A stretch of DNA of 64,000 bases from Neckera pumila (GCA_963969595.1 OZ018416.1:18926065-18990064); one strand, 5' to 3'. Positions 46,267-59,650 are shown, numbered from the stretch's first letter. The notes: generated by a model from the sequence alone, not told the origin. Numbers and translations: made by a program.

Positions 46267-48122
46267 ATGGCGCTTCCCGTAATTGGCCGGCCGCTCACGC
46301 AGGTGGCCTTCAGCGAGGCCAAGCGCAACTGGCCTTTCGTGTTTGGCTTTGCCGTCACCATCACGCTCATCGCCAAGCTCTCCGCGAGCCTTGACCGTCA
46401 GTGCTCTCAACCTTACTCACCTTCTTCTCACTCTTTGCATTCTCCGCATAAGATGTGAATTCGTCACGAGTTTCTAATAGTTGGAGTTGGACTACGTTTT
46501 TTTGTTTCATCTCAGTGCATTGTGGCTGCAATAATCTTACGATTTGCGTTTTCTAGGGTTGCGATTAAATTCTTTACTGTTTGATTGCTAGATGCTCTAC
46601 TTAATTTCTTCTTGTTGAAGTGGTTTTTGATTCTTGAAGAAATTCTAGTACCGGTATTTGTCATTGCCTCTGTGGAAAGAAAGGGTGCATGAATCATTTG
46701 CTAAAGACTGTTACGAAGTCACACGGGATGTTTCAATCGATTGTTGTAGTGGCTCTCGCCGTTCCTTGGCTTCTTCTCACTCTTCGCGCTCTCCGCATAG
46801 AAAGAGAATTCGTCACGAGTTTCTTCTAGTTAGAGTTATTAGACTAGGTTATTCTTTGATCTCGGTGCTTTGTGACTGCAAGTGTCCTACGTTTCGCGCT
46901 TTTTTAGGGATTCGACTAGATTCTTTACTGCTTAGGTGAAGACGTTGATTGCTAGATGCTCTGCGTACTGTCGTCTTGTTGAATCTTGATGGCTCTCACT
47001 TAATGTCGCTCTGCGTACTGTCGTCTTGTTGAATCTTAATTGCTCTCACCCTTTCCATCGCTTCTTCTCACTCTTTGCACTCGTTCCATAGCGCACTGCA
47101 TTATCGCACAGCCTGATTTTCTGCACCACAAATGAATTCATCACGAGTTTCTTCTGGAGTTAGACTAGGTTTTTTCTTTGATCTCAGTGCTTTGTGGCTG
47201 CAATTGTCCTACGATTTGCGTTTCTTAAGGCTTCGATTATATTCATTACTGTTTGGGTGAAGACATTAATTGCTAGATGCTCGATGTAATTTTTTCTTGA
47301 TGGAATCAGAAGTGGTTTTTGATTCATGTAGAAATTCCAGTAGCGGTATTTTTTCATTCATTGCATCTGTGAAAAGAAAGGGTGCATGGTTCAATGGCTT
47401 AAGAGTGGTACAAGTCGGACAGGATGTGTCATTCATTGCATCTGTGAAAAGAAAGGGTGCATGGTTCAATGACTTGAGAGTGGTACAAGTCGGACAGGAT
47501 GTAGTAGTCGATATTTCGTTTGGGAGTGCTGGCACTGTCTAGTTGTCTTAGTTATCTGAGATAGGATCTAATCGTACGTCTTGCATGTATCAGAATTAAT
47601 CGGTTCGATGTTTCTACGCGGTAGTTTATTATTGTATTTAGTACTCTGAGTTTTCTGTAATTTGTAGTTTGTAGAATTGCTTCATGGGTTTGAACATTAG
47701 AAACTGTATACCGTTAGCATTGGCAATGTAGAGCGCTCGTGGGAGTTGACGTAACAGCGATGATACTTAAATACAGGCTGCTAATGCAATTTTACGTAGG
47801 ATCATTTAATTTAATCTTGATGCTGGTGCTTTTAGACGAGAAATAGACAGATTATTCCTTGTGAGTTTCTGTTTTGTTGAAGGTCCCGATATCTTGGATT
47901 TCTTGACAATTCTTTCTGTTATGTTAATGATGGCTAGCATCTCGTTATCGTTCTAATTCCGCTTTTCGACTTTTGGTGCTTACGAATCGCATACTCACAA
48001 ATGGAATTTCTTGATATGTGTTCATCGTTTTTTACATTTCTGTTTTTTACGTTCATTTTGCAGCTAAGCAGGCTCACAAGTCAAAGTTTGTTAACCCCTA
48101 TGGACACTGGTATGGAATCTGA
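46267..48122 (+). CDS. Mitochondrial ATP synthase ~6-kDa subunit (plant-type)
   Basis: Two exons, 46267-46396 and 48064-48122, joined in phase 1 across a 1,667-bp intron with GTCAGT donor and TTTTGCAG acceptor. The product is 62 residues: MALPVIGRPLTQVAFSEAKR, a membrane helix beginning NWPFVFGFAVTITLIAKLSA, then after the splice a tail with HKSKFVNPYGHW. The pattern WPF..GFAVT..LI.KL followed by SKFV is what I recall from the small plant F1Fo-ATP synthase subunit of about 55 residues, which sits in the inner-membrane Fo sector. The N-terminus differs from flowering-plant versions. The start is the first ATG after a C/T-rich leader (46140-46266) typical of housekeeping genes. The splice restores the family tail, which is good evidence for the model. 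The function assignment rests on motif memory. Confidence 0.78.
46421..47510. repeat. Tandem duplications inside the ATP synthase intron
   Basis: A ~300-bp unit beginning CTTCTTCTCACTCTT and containing AATTCGTCACGAGTTTCT recurs at about 46421, 46770 and 47064, diverged. Within it, GCTCTGCGTACTGTCGTCTT is doubled at 46960 and 47012. A 74-bp unit (TCATTGCATCTGTGAAAAG...) is doubled almost perfectly at 47356-47503, with a weaker relative at 46662. ORFs listed in this stretch are products of the repetition. Confidence 0.75.
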
Positions 48123-48712
48123 GTCCTCCCCTGTAGCTTTTATGTTTTGTGATTTTAACCGCGGAAGGACCAAGAGGTCCAGATTGGGCTTCATGTTTTT
48201 TCAGCAGAAATTGAGTAGGTCATATATGGTCCTTTTTCTTCAATTTTTTCTTATTGTTTCATCATAGTATACAAAGCTTTGGAATCGCATTCCTGGTCAC
48301 TTTTGAAAGTATAAGTACTAAATTACTGTGGCGGGCTGTGCAGATCATGGGTAATTGAAAAAACAAGAGCCAGTCGTGTGTGCTACGTCGGTAACACTGG
48401 CTATACAGGGCAAGCCAGGTTGGTCTGGCTATCGATGAGTACCATCTCTTGTAGTGTGACGTCGCCAGGCTGATGTATATCGGTTTAGAAAACTCGTACT
48501 ACTTTCAGTTTTGAAGGTTGCGTTACTCTGAGTTTCATCATGCTTGTGCGGTTGGCATCTTAGAAGCATATGGATGCAAAGCTGAAAGTCTCGAGTATAA
48601 TGCATTTGTACTTTCATTCATGGAATTTGTACGTGGAAGATTTTGGTTGGTTCATGCCTTGAATAAATTCAATAAAGCGATACTGTCACTTGAGGCTCTC
48701 AATTGCCAATTA

Positions 48713-49638
48713 ATAACCCCTAAAGGACCATTGTCCCTTCGGGGGACAAATGCGTTTTTGGGCAGGTACCTACAGGCTGAAATTTTCTTCTGATTTTTTT
48801 AAACTTATTTTTAAGGTAGAAAAGCTGATTATCTTCATGGGAATATAATTTTTTTCACAATCGGTGCTCAGGAACAAAAGTTATGACCAAATAAGCTCAA
48901 AACAGGGGACGGCGGGCAGCAAAATAAATTTGCATTTTTTTTTTTTTTTCTTAAAGTATTTTTTTTCTCATAGATTATATTTTTGTCCTATCTAGAAAGC
49001 TTTGATTCATTTCATTTGGATTTTTTATGAGAAAGTTATAGACATTCTTGTTTTTCGGGAAGTTAGAGCATCTTTTTAAAAAAATAACTTATAGGATTCA
49101 TTTCTGAATGCGATTTTTCAAATTTTTCAAAATTTTTTTTTGCATGGTTTAGTTTACTTGCTAGAACAATCTCACCATTGGGATTAGTGCATTTTAATCC
49201 CATCTAAAGTATATGAATATTTTAGATTTTCCTTCTATCTCGTATCCACTTCTACTTAATAATTTTTCTTAAAATGAAAATTAAGTTTTCTTAAACCTTT
49301 TTTTTGGCTAGATTTTTAACTCAATTCTCCATTATAAACATTAAAAGCTCAAATCTTTGTAGTGCAAAAAAATAAAGTTAAAAATGTTCAAAGTCGAAAA
49401 CTCTAGTCCCCCAATGTGCTGAAAAACTTGTTTTTTTCACTTAAACGTAGATATCTTGCAATCTGTGCAATCAAAAATTCTGAAATTTTTTCTACACACT
49501 CTCATACTAGTTAGGTGTAAGATCCTATGGTTAGATGTGGGAAAAATATATTTTTCAAATTTTTTTATTTTTTGCTACAAAAATGGCAATTTTGAGTGTT
49601 TTTTGGCAGAAAAAGGGCCTTAGTCCTTTAGGGGTTAA
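48713..49638 (+). mobile_element. TTAA-family element, subfamily A, copy 3
   Basis: The body is 48717-49634, starting CCCCTAAAGGACCATTGTCC and ending AGTCCTTTAGGGG. The right flank is TTAA; the left reads ATAA, presumably a point change in the duplication. It is collinear with copies 1 and 2. Confidence 0.78.
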
Positions 49639-49659
49639 TTGTGGAGTTGCTGTCCGAGA

Positions 49660-51130
49660 CGAATCCTAAGTTTGTGGACGACGAAGACTTTCCTGTGTGG
49701 ATCAACTACTTTTTTGATAAGATTTCCTGAAGTTTTTTTTCAAGATAGGAAATGTGATTAGCTTTTTTGGAATACAATTTTTATTTCAATCAATACTTTG
49801 GAACAAAAGTTAAGCCATAATTAGCCCAAAACAAGTGAGGGTACTTGAATCCCAATATTGGTATATTTTTTTATTTTTTTTTTATGAATTATATTTTTGT
49901 CTATGTGAAAAGATTTTTTTCTTTCCATTTGGATAAGTGATTAATGTGAAAGTTATGAAGCTTCTTGTTTTGTGGCCAATCATAGCATATTCTTGGATTT
50001 GTTTTTGAATTCAATTTTAACAATTTTTAAAGATAAAATTTGCACATGATTTAGTTTGCTTTCTAGAACAATCTCAATATCTCACCATTTGAATTAGTGT
50101 GTTTCAATTCTAGTATAGAGCTATCAACAATTTAGTTTTTCTTTCTATTTCATATTTGCTTTGACTTAACAATTTTTTAAATAATGAAAATCATGTAGGA
50201 AGGGTATGAATTTTTTTCCTAAATTCCGAACTCAATTCATCAACATAAAAGAATTTAAATTTACAATTTGTAGTACAAAATTTTTAAGTTAAGAACATTC
50301 AAAGTCTTGTAATTGAATTAGGTCAAGAGAAAAAAACAAACTTGTATACATCACTTTGAATGCTTATATGTGTGATTGGTATGGTCAATTCATCCACACT
50401 AGTGTGCCCCTGTGCCGTTGGCCCAATTTTCATCTACTCCCGGTTCCACTCCTAGTTCTACTTCCGATTCTACTCCAGTTCTACTCCCGGTTCCACTCCC
50501 AATACCAAGAACGCCACCAAAATCAAAGTAAAAGTAATTTTCTAATTTTTTAATCAATAAATACTTTGAAATTCAATAACTTTTGCACCACCGCTCCAAA
50601 CGCCACAAAACCAAGCCGGTGCACCCCTCCTCGGCAAGAGCTTTCCGACCGTACCAAGCACGCGGCCGGGGGACGCATGGTCAGGAAGTTGTCCACGCTA
50701 CAAACAAAACAAAACAAAACAAACAAACAAACAAACAAACAAACAAACAAACAAACAAACAAACAAACAAACAAACAAACAAACAAACAAACAAACAAAC
50801 AAACAAACAAACAAACAAACAAACAAACAAACAAACAAACAAACAAACAAACAAACAAACAAACAAACAAACAAACAACAAACAAACTCATTTAAGGTAT
50901 TGATAAAAGAATCTAAATTTACAATTCGTAGTACAAATTTTTTAAGTTAAGAGCATTAAAACTCTCATAATTTAGATAGGTCAAGAAAAAAAAATTGTTT
51001 TTGTCACTTTAAACACTTATATTTGTGATTGATATGGTGAAAGTTTCTGCAATTTTTTCTAGACATTCTCATACTAGTCAAGTGTAAGATCTTGTGGTTG
51101 TAAGTGCAAAAGAAACAACTATTTGTAATT
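49660..51130 (+). mobile_element. Old subfamily-A relic interrupted by ~500 bp
   Basis: 49690-50390 follows the A subfamily (GGAACAAAAGTTAAGCC, TAGAACAATCTCA). 50885-51120 continues to its 3' region (CATACTAGTCAAGTGTAAGA) after repeating about 150 bp (AATCTAAATTTACAATTCGT-like). Between them lies unrelated sequence with the (AAAC)n array. Termini are lost. Confidence 0.5.
50720..50876. repeat. (AAAC)n microsatellite, about 39 units
   Basis: An uninterrupted run of about 157 bp. It opens all frames on both strands, producing spurious repetitive ORFs. Expected to be highly length-variable. Confidence 0.98.
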
Positions 51131-51171
51131 TTTATTGTTTCAATTTCACTATCAACAAGACCGCCCGAAAA

Positions 51172-51245
51172 AAGATCAATATAATAATGGAAACCATGTT
51201 ATATTGCTTACTAACTTGTGCAATTTTCGGTGTAGTGACCTCAAT
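51172..51245. repeat. Fragment of the AGGTAACT MITE
   Basis: AATATAATAATGGAAACCATG followed by GCAATTTTCGGTGTAGTGACCT matches the right end of the family at 61719-62002. Confidence 0.5.
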
Positions 51246-51249
51246 GTAA

Positions 51250-53766
51250 GTTGTCTCTGCAACCCAACACAAGCATACATAAGTCATGTTGAAAGTCATT
51301 CATACACTATATTCAATGTTGGTAGGCTTGTAGTTGTGTTCATTGTTTGTGAATCATACCAAACCATAGAGGTTTTGTAACATCACCAAATACTTATATT
51401 ATGTATTGGATGAGTAATCTCTCGAAGTTGGTTTTTTAGAACTACAACATTTAGAAAAAAGGTTCTATGATTCTTGAAGGAGGTTCATTGCAATACTTAA
51501 TCTTCTAGCCTTAAGAGGCAAGTCTCAAATACCCTAGATATTACAAAAGAAATCACATAACAAATTCTCTCTAAGCTCTAAATGCCCAAAGGGGTTCTCC
51601 GTTCAAATCACCTCCAAACTGTAAGAAATGAAACTTTGATGATGCAGAATAATATACATTGATTGTTGAAGACCTTTGAACACACGGGATGCAAAAAAAT
51701 ACAAAAAAGAATAAAAGCATATATTCTTTTAGGAACAATTTTGGAAAAATCTAACTGAATGATTTGTACATTACAAATTAGTCTCCCTTGTAATTTTCCA
51801 AGACTTTGACAATATGGATTTTGAGATATCTTTGATCAAAGGTCAATTCTTTTTCCCAGGCAAAATTGTTTTGGGGGGTCATGTCTCATATTTCTACAAA
51901 AAAAGAGTTTGTCTTTTTTGACCAAATGCAATTATGAATATTTTAAGAGAATGGATGCATGCTGATTATGAACTATGAAGCAATGGTAGAGTGTGTACCT
52001 AAGAAATTTGCAATCAAGTGAGGTACATTGGAAAAACAAAAATTTCACTTGACTGTGAAACCATATGCTCCAACTAATCAGACCCTTGTCTTCTTAGCCA
52101 CTTATAGAATTTTTATCTCGGGATGGCCTTTGATTGTCCCCATTTCTCTTCCAAATAATCCACATTGAACATTTCCTAGAGTGTTTGACTTTAAAAAATC
52201 ACCGTAGGTGGAGTTTTTGTCCAAATCAAAAGTTTTTTTGGCTCTAGAAAGGCAACTTGATGAACTACATAAGAAAAATATGAATTTTTAAAATAAGTAT
52301 CTTTTGAAGATCCTTATTGAGCTTGAAGTTGGAAAGTAACTATAAAATGATTATTTGGGCATTTAGAAATTAACAAGAACAACAAAATCTTAAGGCTATA
52401 TCACAAAAGTTGTTCCATTATACTAAAATGATGTCCAAATAAATGATTCCAGTTATTTAGTATGATCCATTCCATTTCTCACAAGCATTGACTTTTAAAC
52501 ATCATAGAAAAAATATTTAGAGACTACTTATTCATCAAGTTTATTTGGCATTGCTAATAATTGTAGTAGGTAATATTATTTAACATTTTGATATTATGAT
52601 TGACCAAGTGATTTCCAAATGAAAACACTCCAATTGTCTTTGTAAGGTTGAAATTGACTGTGAATTTCTTACATTATGTAGCAAGTCATTAATTAGCTAT
52701 TCTATGATTTTTAATGTAGACCATACCAATTTATTAGACAGATAATTATTCACCCATATTAAATGACCATTTTGGTGCAGTTGTAGGATTATGGTACAAA
52801 TTTGTGCAATTAATGGAAGTAAAATTAAAACACTAATGAAACTTACAAAGCAAAAATAACTCAAAGGTTGTCAAAGGTGGTACTAGAGCTATTTTTAATT
52901 AGCATATAGATCCGAATCTAGATCTAAAAGTAGGCTGAAAGTCTAAAAGTTGCTATTGAATCTATTTTTCATTAACTTTCATGCTAAGGCTAAGAGTGTC
53001 AAAGTTTATGTTATTTAGAACTATTTTCATGTGACTTTTAGCTTAAAAATGTCCAAGTTGCTATTAGACTTATCTTCAATAAACTTTTCAAGACTTTATA
53101 GATTTAGGATTTAAGTTTGAGGGGCTTTGAACATTGGAGGGGAGCAAGGGACTTGAAAAAAGTTTTTATTTGGAAACCTAGCCCCATGGTTCATTTAGGA
53201 AGATTTTAAACAATTTACAATGAATGAAATTGTTCAAAACTAATTTAAAATCAATGGTAGATAGGAAATCAACTTTTTATTACAAAAAAATGATAGGAGG
53301 TCTTTGTTTGGAGAATAAAGCCAAAAGTTATAGATTATATTTTGAATTGGAATAAGACGATTTTTTTCCACTTCAAAATTTACAATATTTCAATCCATGC
53401 AATCAAATGGGCTTAAATTTTCCCCACATTTTCATAATAGTCTATTATAGCTGAAGTTGAAAAAAAGTTTAATGCATTTTGGGCAATATAAAATTCTAAC
53501 CTCTTTATAACCAAACAATATAATCTTTCAATCCATTTGTGATATATTGTGCTTGATTTTTCCATGTGATTCATAACACATCTAGTTCATGATTTTATGA
53601 TTACAATATGGAAAAAAGTGGTTGTAATCTTTGATTGAGTAAGACCACCTTTAAGGCCCCTAATTTTGCAACAAAAGATTTGCGCCCCATTTGCTTAATG
53701 TTGTACCAAATAGAAGAGTACGAAGCTTCTTTTGTTGTATTTAGATACCTGGCCAATTGTTGTCTT
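51250..53766. other. AT-rich intergenic DNA
   Basis: No gene or intact element supported. Confidence 0.55.
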
Positions 53767-54699
53767 TTAACCCCTAAAGGACCAACATGTGTTTTTTGGC
53801 CGTATAGAAATTTTGGGCAGGTACGTGTGACTAGAGATATCCATATTTGAGGCTGAAATTTTAATAGAAGGTGGGGGCAAGGAATATCTTCATGTGTACC
53901 AAGTTTCATGACATTTCAAAATACAAGTCAAAGTTGTGACCTAATATGTTACTTTTTTTCGTAACTGGGCAGTTTGGGCAGATCAGAAAAAATCATTTTT
54001 TCCGGAATTTTTTTTTTGAAATTGGTTCTCTACATTTATATATACTTAAAAAGCTTTTATTCATTCCATTTCAATCAATGAGTCAAAAGTTATGAGGGTT
54101 TTTGGTTTGCGGGCAGTTATGGATTGTCTACTCTAAAAAAAAAATTTAAGTCGTTTATTTAACTCAATTTTCAATTTTTTTGGAAAAAAAAAAAAATCCT
54201 AGGATGTAAATTGATTATTACAACATTACAACCGTTGGGATTGGTATTTTTAAATTCCATGATTAAATTTTTAACAACTTAGTATTTTGAATCATTTCTA
54301 CTTCTTTCTACTTACTATTTTTTTCCTATATGTTGTACAATTCCAAATGATGTGAAATTTTTCAAGCATATAGACAACTTGTTTAGGAAACTGAATTCAA
54401 AGAAGCACCACCTTTATCGGCATTTTTTCATTGAAAAGTGAGCTTGCAAAGTGCAGCTGCCCGGTTTTTTGCAGGATTGAAAAAATGATTTTCAAGACCG
54501 TTTGAATGCTTATATCTTATGATCCACACGGTGGAATTTTCTGAAATTTTTACCACATGTTTCCAAAATATCATACTACAAGATCCTACGGCTACATGTG
54601 TCAAGAATTGTTTTTTTCCAAAAATTTGGTAGTTGTATTAGAAATGGCAGTTTTGCAGCGTTTTTGGTGAGAACATAGTCATGAAACTTTAGGGGTTAA
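53767..54699 (+). mobile_element. TTAA-flanked element, subfamily B, copy 2
   Basis: The body is 53771-54695, flanked by TTAA on both sides, from CCCCTAAAGGACCAACATGTG to ACTTTAGGGG. It is highly similar to 11154-12079 over its full length, in opposite orientation. No coding capacity. Confidence 0.8.
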
Positions 54700-56394
54700 T
54701 CAACCTGCCCCCAAGCTCTTACCTTCAATTTCATATCTTCCACACAAAAATGTAACTTGTAATTGATTGACTACTCTACATGTTATTGGTAACAATTCTG
54801 AGTCATGTAATTTACAGAAAGTTGGTCTTCAAGCACTGGTCCAATGAGAGCACCATAGCTTAGTGTCAATGGTGTTTCAAGATCACTTTTCTACTAGTGT
54901 GTTCAATAATTCATTCAAAAAACCTACCTTGTAAAGTAGGTTTTCTTCATAAATGACTAATTGGAAAGACAACATCCAATAGTCTTCAAATATAGTTTGC
55001 TAAAATATAGCAAAGGTAGCCTATGAACCTCTACTACTGTATGTAGTGGTCAAGGTCCAAATAATATTTTTCAAAGCATATAACAAAAAAATTGGGATAT
55101 AATTTTTCAAAAAGAAAGAATTATTTGGAAAAAAAGAAAATTTAGGCATTTTCAAATTACAATTTCTAGGCTTTCATTAATTCCTAAAAGATTACAATGT
55201 TTTGAAGCCCCTAGAGGCTTCAAAATACTTATATCTAGAATAAGGCTAAAATCTTTATTTATAGATTTATTCTTTAACAAACTCAACTGTTGGATCCTTT
55301 AATTAACTTGTTCAAGTACATCCTTCCAAAATTTTAGAATAAAAATCTCCACCCATTGCCAATTCAATGTACCTAAATTTCGGAAAGTTATCTGGCCCTT
55401 CTTAATAAAAGGTAAGTTTAACTTTGTCTTGAACAATTTTAGAACATGCATGTTTTATAACTTGCCTATGGTTCAGTCAATATGTTGGGAAATGGATTGA
55501 GAATGCATTAGAAAAATGTAACAATTTTTTTTTCATATACATCTTTTAAAATACTATAAAGTAGAAGGTGGTACTTTCTAAAAGAAAAACTAAATTGCTA
55601 ATGACTTTAACAAGAATTTTATAACTGTAAATTCTAATGGTGAGAATGTTCTATTAAAAAACATTTATCCTATGCTTTTTGTCTTTATTTGAATCTTTTT
55701 GATATTAGGTCAAAAACAACTTTATATGTTTTATTTACATTGTTTAGAATGATTTAAATTTCTTTGTGTGATTGTCAATCCAAAAAACTAATTTTGTATT
55801 TCATAGTTAAAAACTAGAATTCCTCCAAAACATCTATAATATTGATTCTAAATACAAGAACACCCAAACTGCAAATTGGAAGTGATGTGTATTTGTTGCA
55901 AAACCAAAAAAAAATAAGCCTTAAAAAATTAAATAAAATAAAATTAATTAATTAATTTTTAGAGCATATTTTCAGTTGCATACTTTGACATTGAAATCAA
56001 AAAATGTCTTATAGCTTTATGAATATTCACAAACTTTGGAAATGCTTTAAAATTTACTTACTTATTTACAAAACAAAGCCATAGCCCATAGGAAAGGTAT
56101 TAGGTTATTTACTAATTTTTCTTGATTTTTTTTGCAATGACTAATTCTAGGATTTTGCAAAGTGCTTGCTTGCCACTGTGGCTTTGGGATTTGTTGCACT
56201 TCCTTCAAATTGAGCAAATAAATCTTCATAGAGAGGAAACATAATGATGGAAGTTAGAAAAAAGAAAAAAATTGTTAGAGTTGTTTAAATATGGCACTTA
56301 GAGTGCTATATCTATTGTATTGTCAACTTTGGACGCTATTGCAAACAACTCCAAGAATTTAGGAAGAATCATCCGCAATGTAAGATAATTCTCC
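54700..56394. other. AT-rich intergenic DNA
   Basis: No gene supported. Confidence 0.55.
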
Positions 56395-57317
56395 TTAACC
56401 TCTAAACTACCAAAGTCCCCTCGGGGGACACTTGGGATTTTGGGCAGGCTCGTGCGACCTGAAATTTTGACCTGATTTTTTGAAATTTTTTTGGAAGATA
56501 TTAAATCATATTAGCTTTCTGAAAATACAATTTTTTTTCCAATCAGTGCTTGGAAGCAAAAGTTATGCCACCCAAAGTCAAAAAAGCAATTCGCCGGGCA
56601 GAAAAAAAAACTCTAAAAAATTGAGTTTTTTTTTTCAATTTTTTTTTCTCAAAGATCATGTTTTTGTCTAAATTTGAAGCTTTGATTCACTCTATTTGGA
56701 CTCATAATGAGAAAGTTATGGACAATCTTGTTTTCGGGCAATCTAAGCGTCTACAAAAAAAACCCTTATAGAACTCATTTGTGAATGCAATTTCAATTTT
56801 TTTCAATTTTTTTTTTGACAAGGTTAAGTTTGTTTGCAAGAACAATCCCACTGTTGGGATTATGGTGTTTTAATTCCACCTAAGAGCTATTAACGATTTA
56901 GTATTTCATTCAATTTTGGACCTACTTCTACTTAACAATTTTTTTATATGTGAAAATCAAGTTTTGACATTCTGAAAAAAAATTCCCCGACTCTCAACTG
57001 AAATGTTCAATATAAAAAGTTTTAACTTTGTGGTGTGTAGTGCAAAAAATATCCACAAATGGCCATCAAAGTCATCTGAAATTGCAGGCCATAGTTCCAA
57101 AAAACTTCTTTTTCCAACTTCAAATGCTAATATCTTCCAATCCATATGGTCAAACTTCATGAAAATTTTACCACATGATCTAAGGCAAGTGAGGTTCAAG
57201 ATCCTATGGTTAGATTCTAAAAGAAATGATTTTTTTGGTTTAGGAAATGATTGCAGCAGAAATGGCAGTTTTTAGTGGTTTTGGAGCCAAAAATTGCCTT
57301 GGTATTTTTGGGGTTAA
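56395..57317 (+). mobile_element. TTAA-flanked element, diverged subfamily A
   Basis: The body is 56399-57313, flanked by TTAA. It starts CCTCTAAACTACCAAAGTCC then CCTCGGGGGACA, and ends GGTATTTTTGGGG. The interior keeps the family's TTATGGACAATCTTGTTTTC and AGATCCTATGGTTAGATTCT landmarks. It is an older member with point changes in both termini. Confidence 0.7.
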
Positions 57318-58886
57318 ACTAATAAAAATATTGAGGCCTAAAATGGTCAATGAATGACTTTCAAGATTAGCATAGAAATGAAGAATGCACCATTCGGTCC
57401 AAAAACTGGATCATTTTTTAATGACTACCTTAATAATAGATCTCATTTTTTGCAGGGTTAACCTTTAAATGATAGGCCAAAACTGGCTCATGCTTAGTTT
57501 GAGTGAATTTTTAATTAAAAATGACTTTTAGATTTTTACAAAATCTTTCAACCTACTAGATCTACGTCAATAGTGAATATGGCTTGCCAAACATCACATT
57601 CAAGTTGCAATTTGAAAGCATTGTTCATTATTCACTTTTGCATGCTCTAATCGCACAAACTGTGGGCAAGCAACAAGATTCATGCCATCTTCAAGCAAAT
57701 CTTGGATTCTCCTTGAATTGCTTAAGAAACAAGGAAATATCGTCTAAAGGTGAAGCTATACTCTTGAAGAGTTGTTTGAACACCCTTAGATCAATGATGT
57801 TATATTCTCGGTTATATTATAATAATTTGTTTCCTTTCATTCAATCTTATTGATATATTTGCAAATCTAACATTGATTACATGCTTGGGAATGGATGAAA
57901 TTGCTTTCAAAGTGGAATATTTCTTCAATAGTTAAATACTGCACTCTTTGGAATGTAAGTTATATGCGTATAATATTTTGAGTCATATCATGAGTATAGC
58001 ATAGTAACTAGTGGTCAAGGTTGGCATTCCCTACCAAATAATTAACCTCTAAAGGACATTTTGGATTTTGGATTTTAGAGTTCAATTTGGATTTTTTTGA
58101 GAACTTAGGTAGGTTTTCTTGACTTTATAATTCAAAATCTTTGCATGAAATCTTTAATTATGATGGATGCTCATCATTCCAATCTACATGTAAAGCATTG
58201 TTCCAAATTGTTCCAATAAATGGTTCAAAGGCCATCACTGGGATTTGCAAAAGTATTCAAAATTCAAATGTCAATAAAATGTTTAATTTTGAAAAATTTC
58301 CAGAACTCAAATGAGAATAGAAACCAAATTTAATATGTTCCATTTCATTAGTTGGAATAATTCAAAAAATATAATTTATGGGCTACAATTTTGATCACAA
58401 GCTAGAAGATAAAAATTATTAGATACATTAGAAAGTCACATTTTGTAGAAATTTCTATTGTTCTTCAATAAAGGACTTTCTACCACTAAGTATTGTATAC
58501 ACATTGAAAGATTTGTCTAGATACATATGGATAAAAACATTCTATTTGTGGTAAAGACAAGTTGTGTTTGACAACTAATCAACAATTTTTGGCATTACCA
58601 ACTTTTTAGGATTAAGGATGGAACCTATAACTATGGAATCAATCACAATACCCTTGCTTTATATGCTTTTTTATTTCACTAAGTTTGAGTAGAAATTATA
58701 CCATTAAAATCATTAATTATTAAATGACAAATTTTATGGTTTAGAAAGTTTCAAATCACAAGTTTTTATGATTTCAAAAGTTTCTGGTTTCTTTTGTGGA
58801 AATTTGAAAAAATCATTAATTAATGAACAAAAAGATAAAAATCCATACCAAATACAAAACATGTTCAAGTATAAAAATCCACAACA
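57318..58886. other. AT-rich intergenic DNA
   Basis: No gene supported. Isolated family ends occur (TTAACCTCTAAAGGACA at about 58042). An 89-codon ORF at 57584-57853 is unassigned. Confidence 0.5.
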
Positions 58887-59650
58887 TGTATATATCAGTC
58901 TTATTATTTATAAGGTAAACTAATTTTTGCATCATTCTGCAATAAAATGGGTCTACTATTCAATAATTAAATTTAGTAATAGACTCATTTTATTGTTTCT
59001 TTTGTGGAAATTAATATACCATGGTATATACACATTTTAATTGTAGTAAAATGTCAATTTTTAGGAATTCTTCAAATTCCATTTTGGAGTAGAAATTAAA
59101 CTTCATAATTTCCTTTCCTTTCTTAGATTCAAGTTCAAAAAGAGCCATTCAAATGGACAATTCTCAAATAAAGAGCAAGTTGCCAACATATCCAATATAA
59201 CAAAACAAATGAGCAAATTGATTTTGAGTTTGTTGTAGGAAATGGATAGAACATGAAAGGAGATACATACTAGTTGCTATCAATAAAGATTTTCGGCATA
59301 CATAAAGAAGGACAAAAGGAAAAAGGAGAAAAAAGTAGAGAGAGGAAGAGCCAAATACAATAGACTATTGTGCACCTCATCTTGTCCCTGAGCAATTTGA
59401 AATACAATCTGAAAGCCAATTTGCTAAAGGAGTCAAGTCCTAGCCAAATGCTTGCTAATAAAATGAATGAGCAAATTGATTAGAAAAAAATGTGAGGCCA
59501 CTAGAGGGCCTCTTCACAAGAAGGAAAGGGATCTGAAGATGATTTTAATTTGCACTTTTGAAGATATCAATGATGTTTTTCTCCTATTTCCATAGAGCAA
59601 TGTAATTGGAGTATTATAATATTACTTTTTCATTTTGAGTTGTTTTATGT
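58887..59650 (+). repeat. Direct duplication, first copy
   Basis: From TGTATATATCAGTCTTATTA onward this matches 63234-64000 at roughly 95 percent or better in the same orientation, and the match reaches the window end, so the true length is unknown. A TG start and a 4.35-kb offset would fit LTRs of a retrotransposon, but I find no retroviral-type coding in between. Confidence 0.85.

Noticed and set aside
46195..46458. 87-codon single-exon ORF over the ATP synthase exon 1
   Set aside because: It reads into the intron. Splicing at 46396/48064 gives the family tail instead.
50550..50903. Repetitive ORFs over the (AAAC)n array
   Set aside because: A 4-bp microsatellite keeps all frames open; the CLFV and KQTN repeats are translation artefacts.
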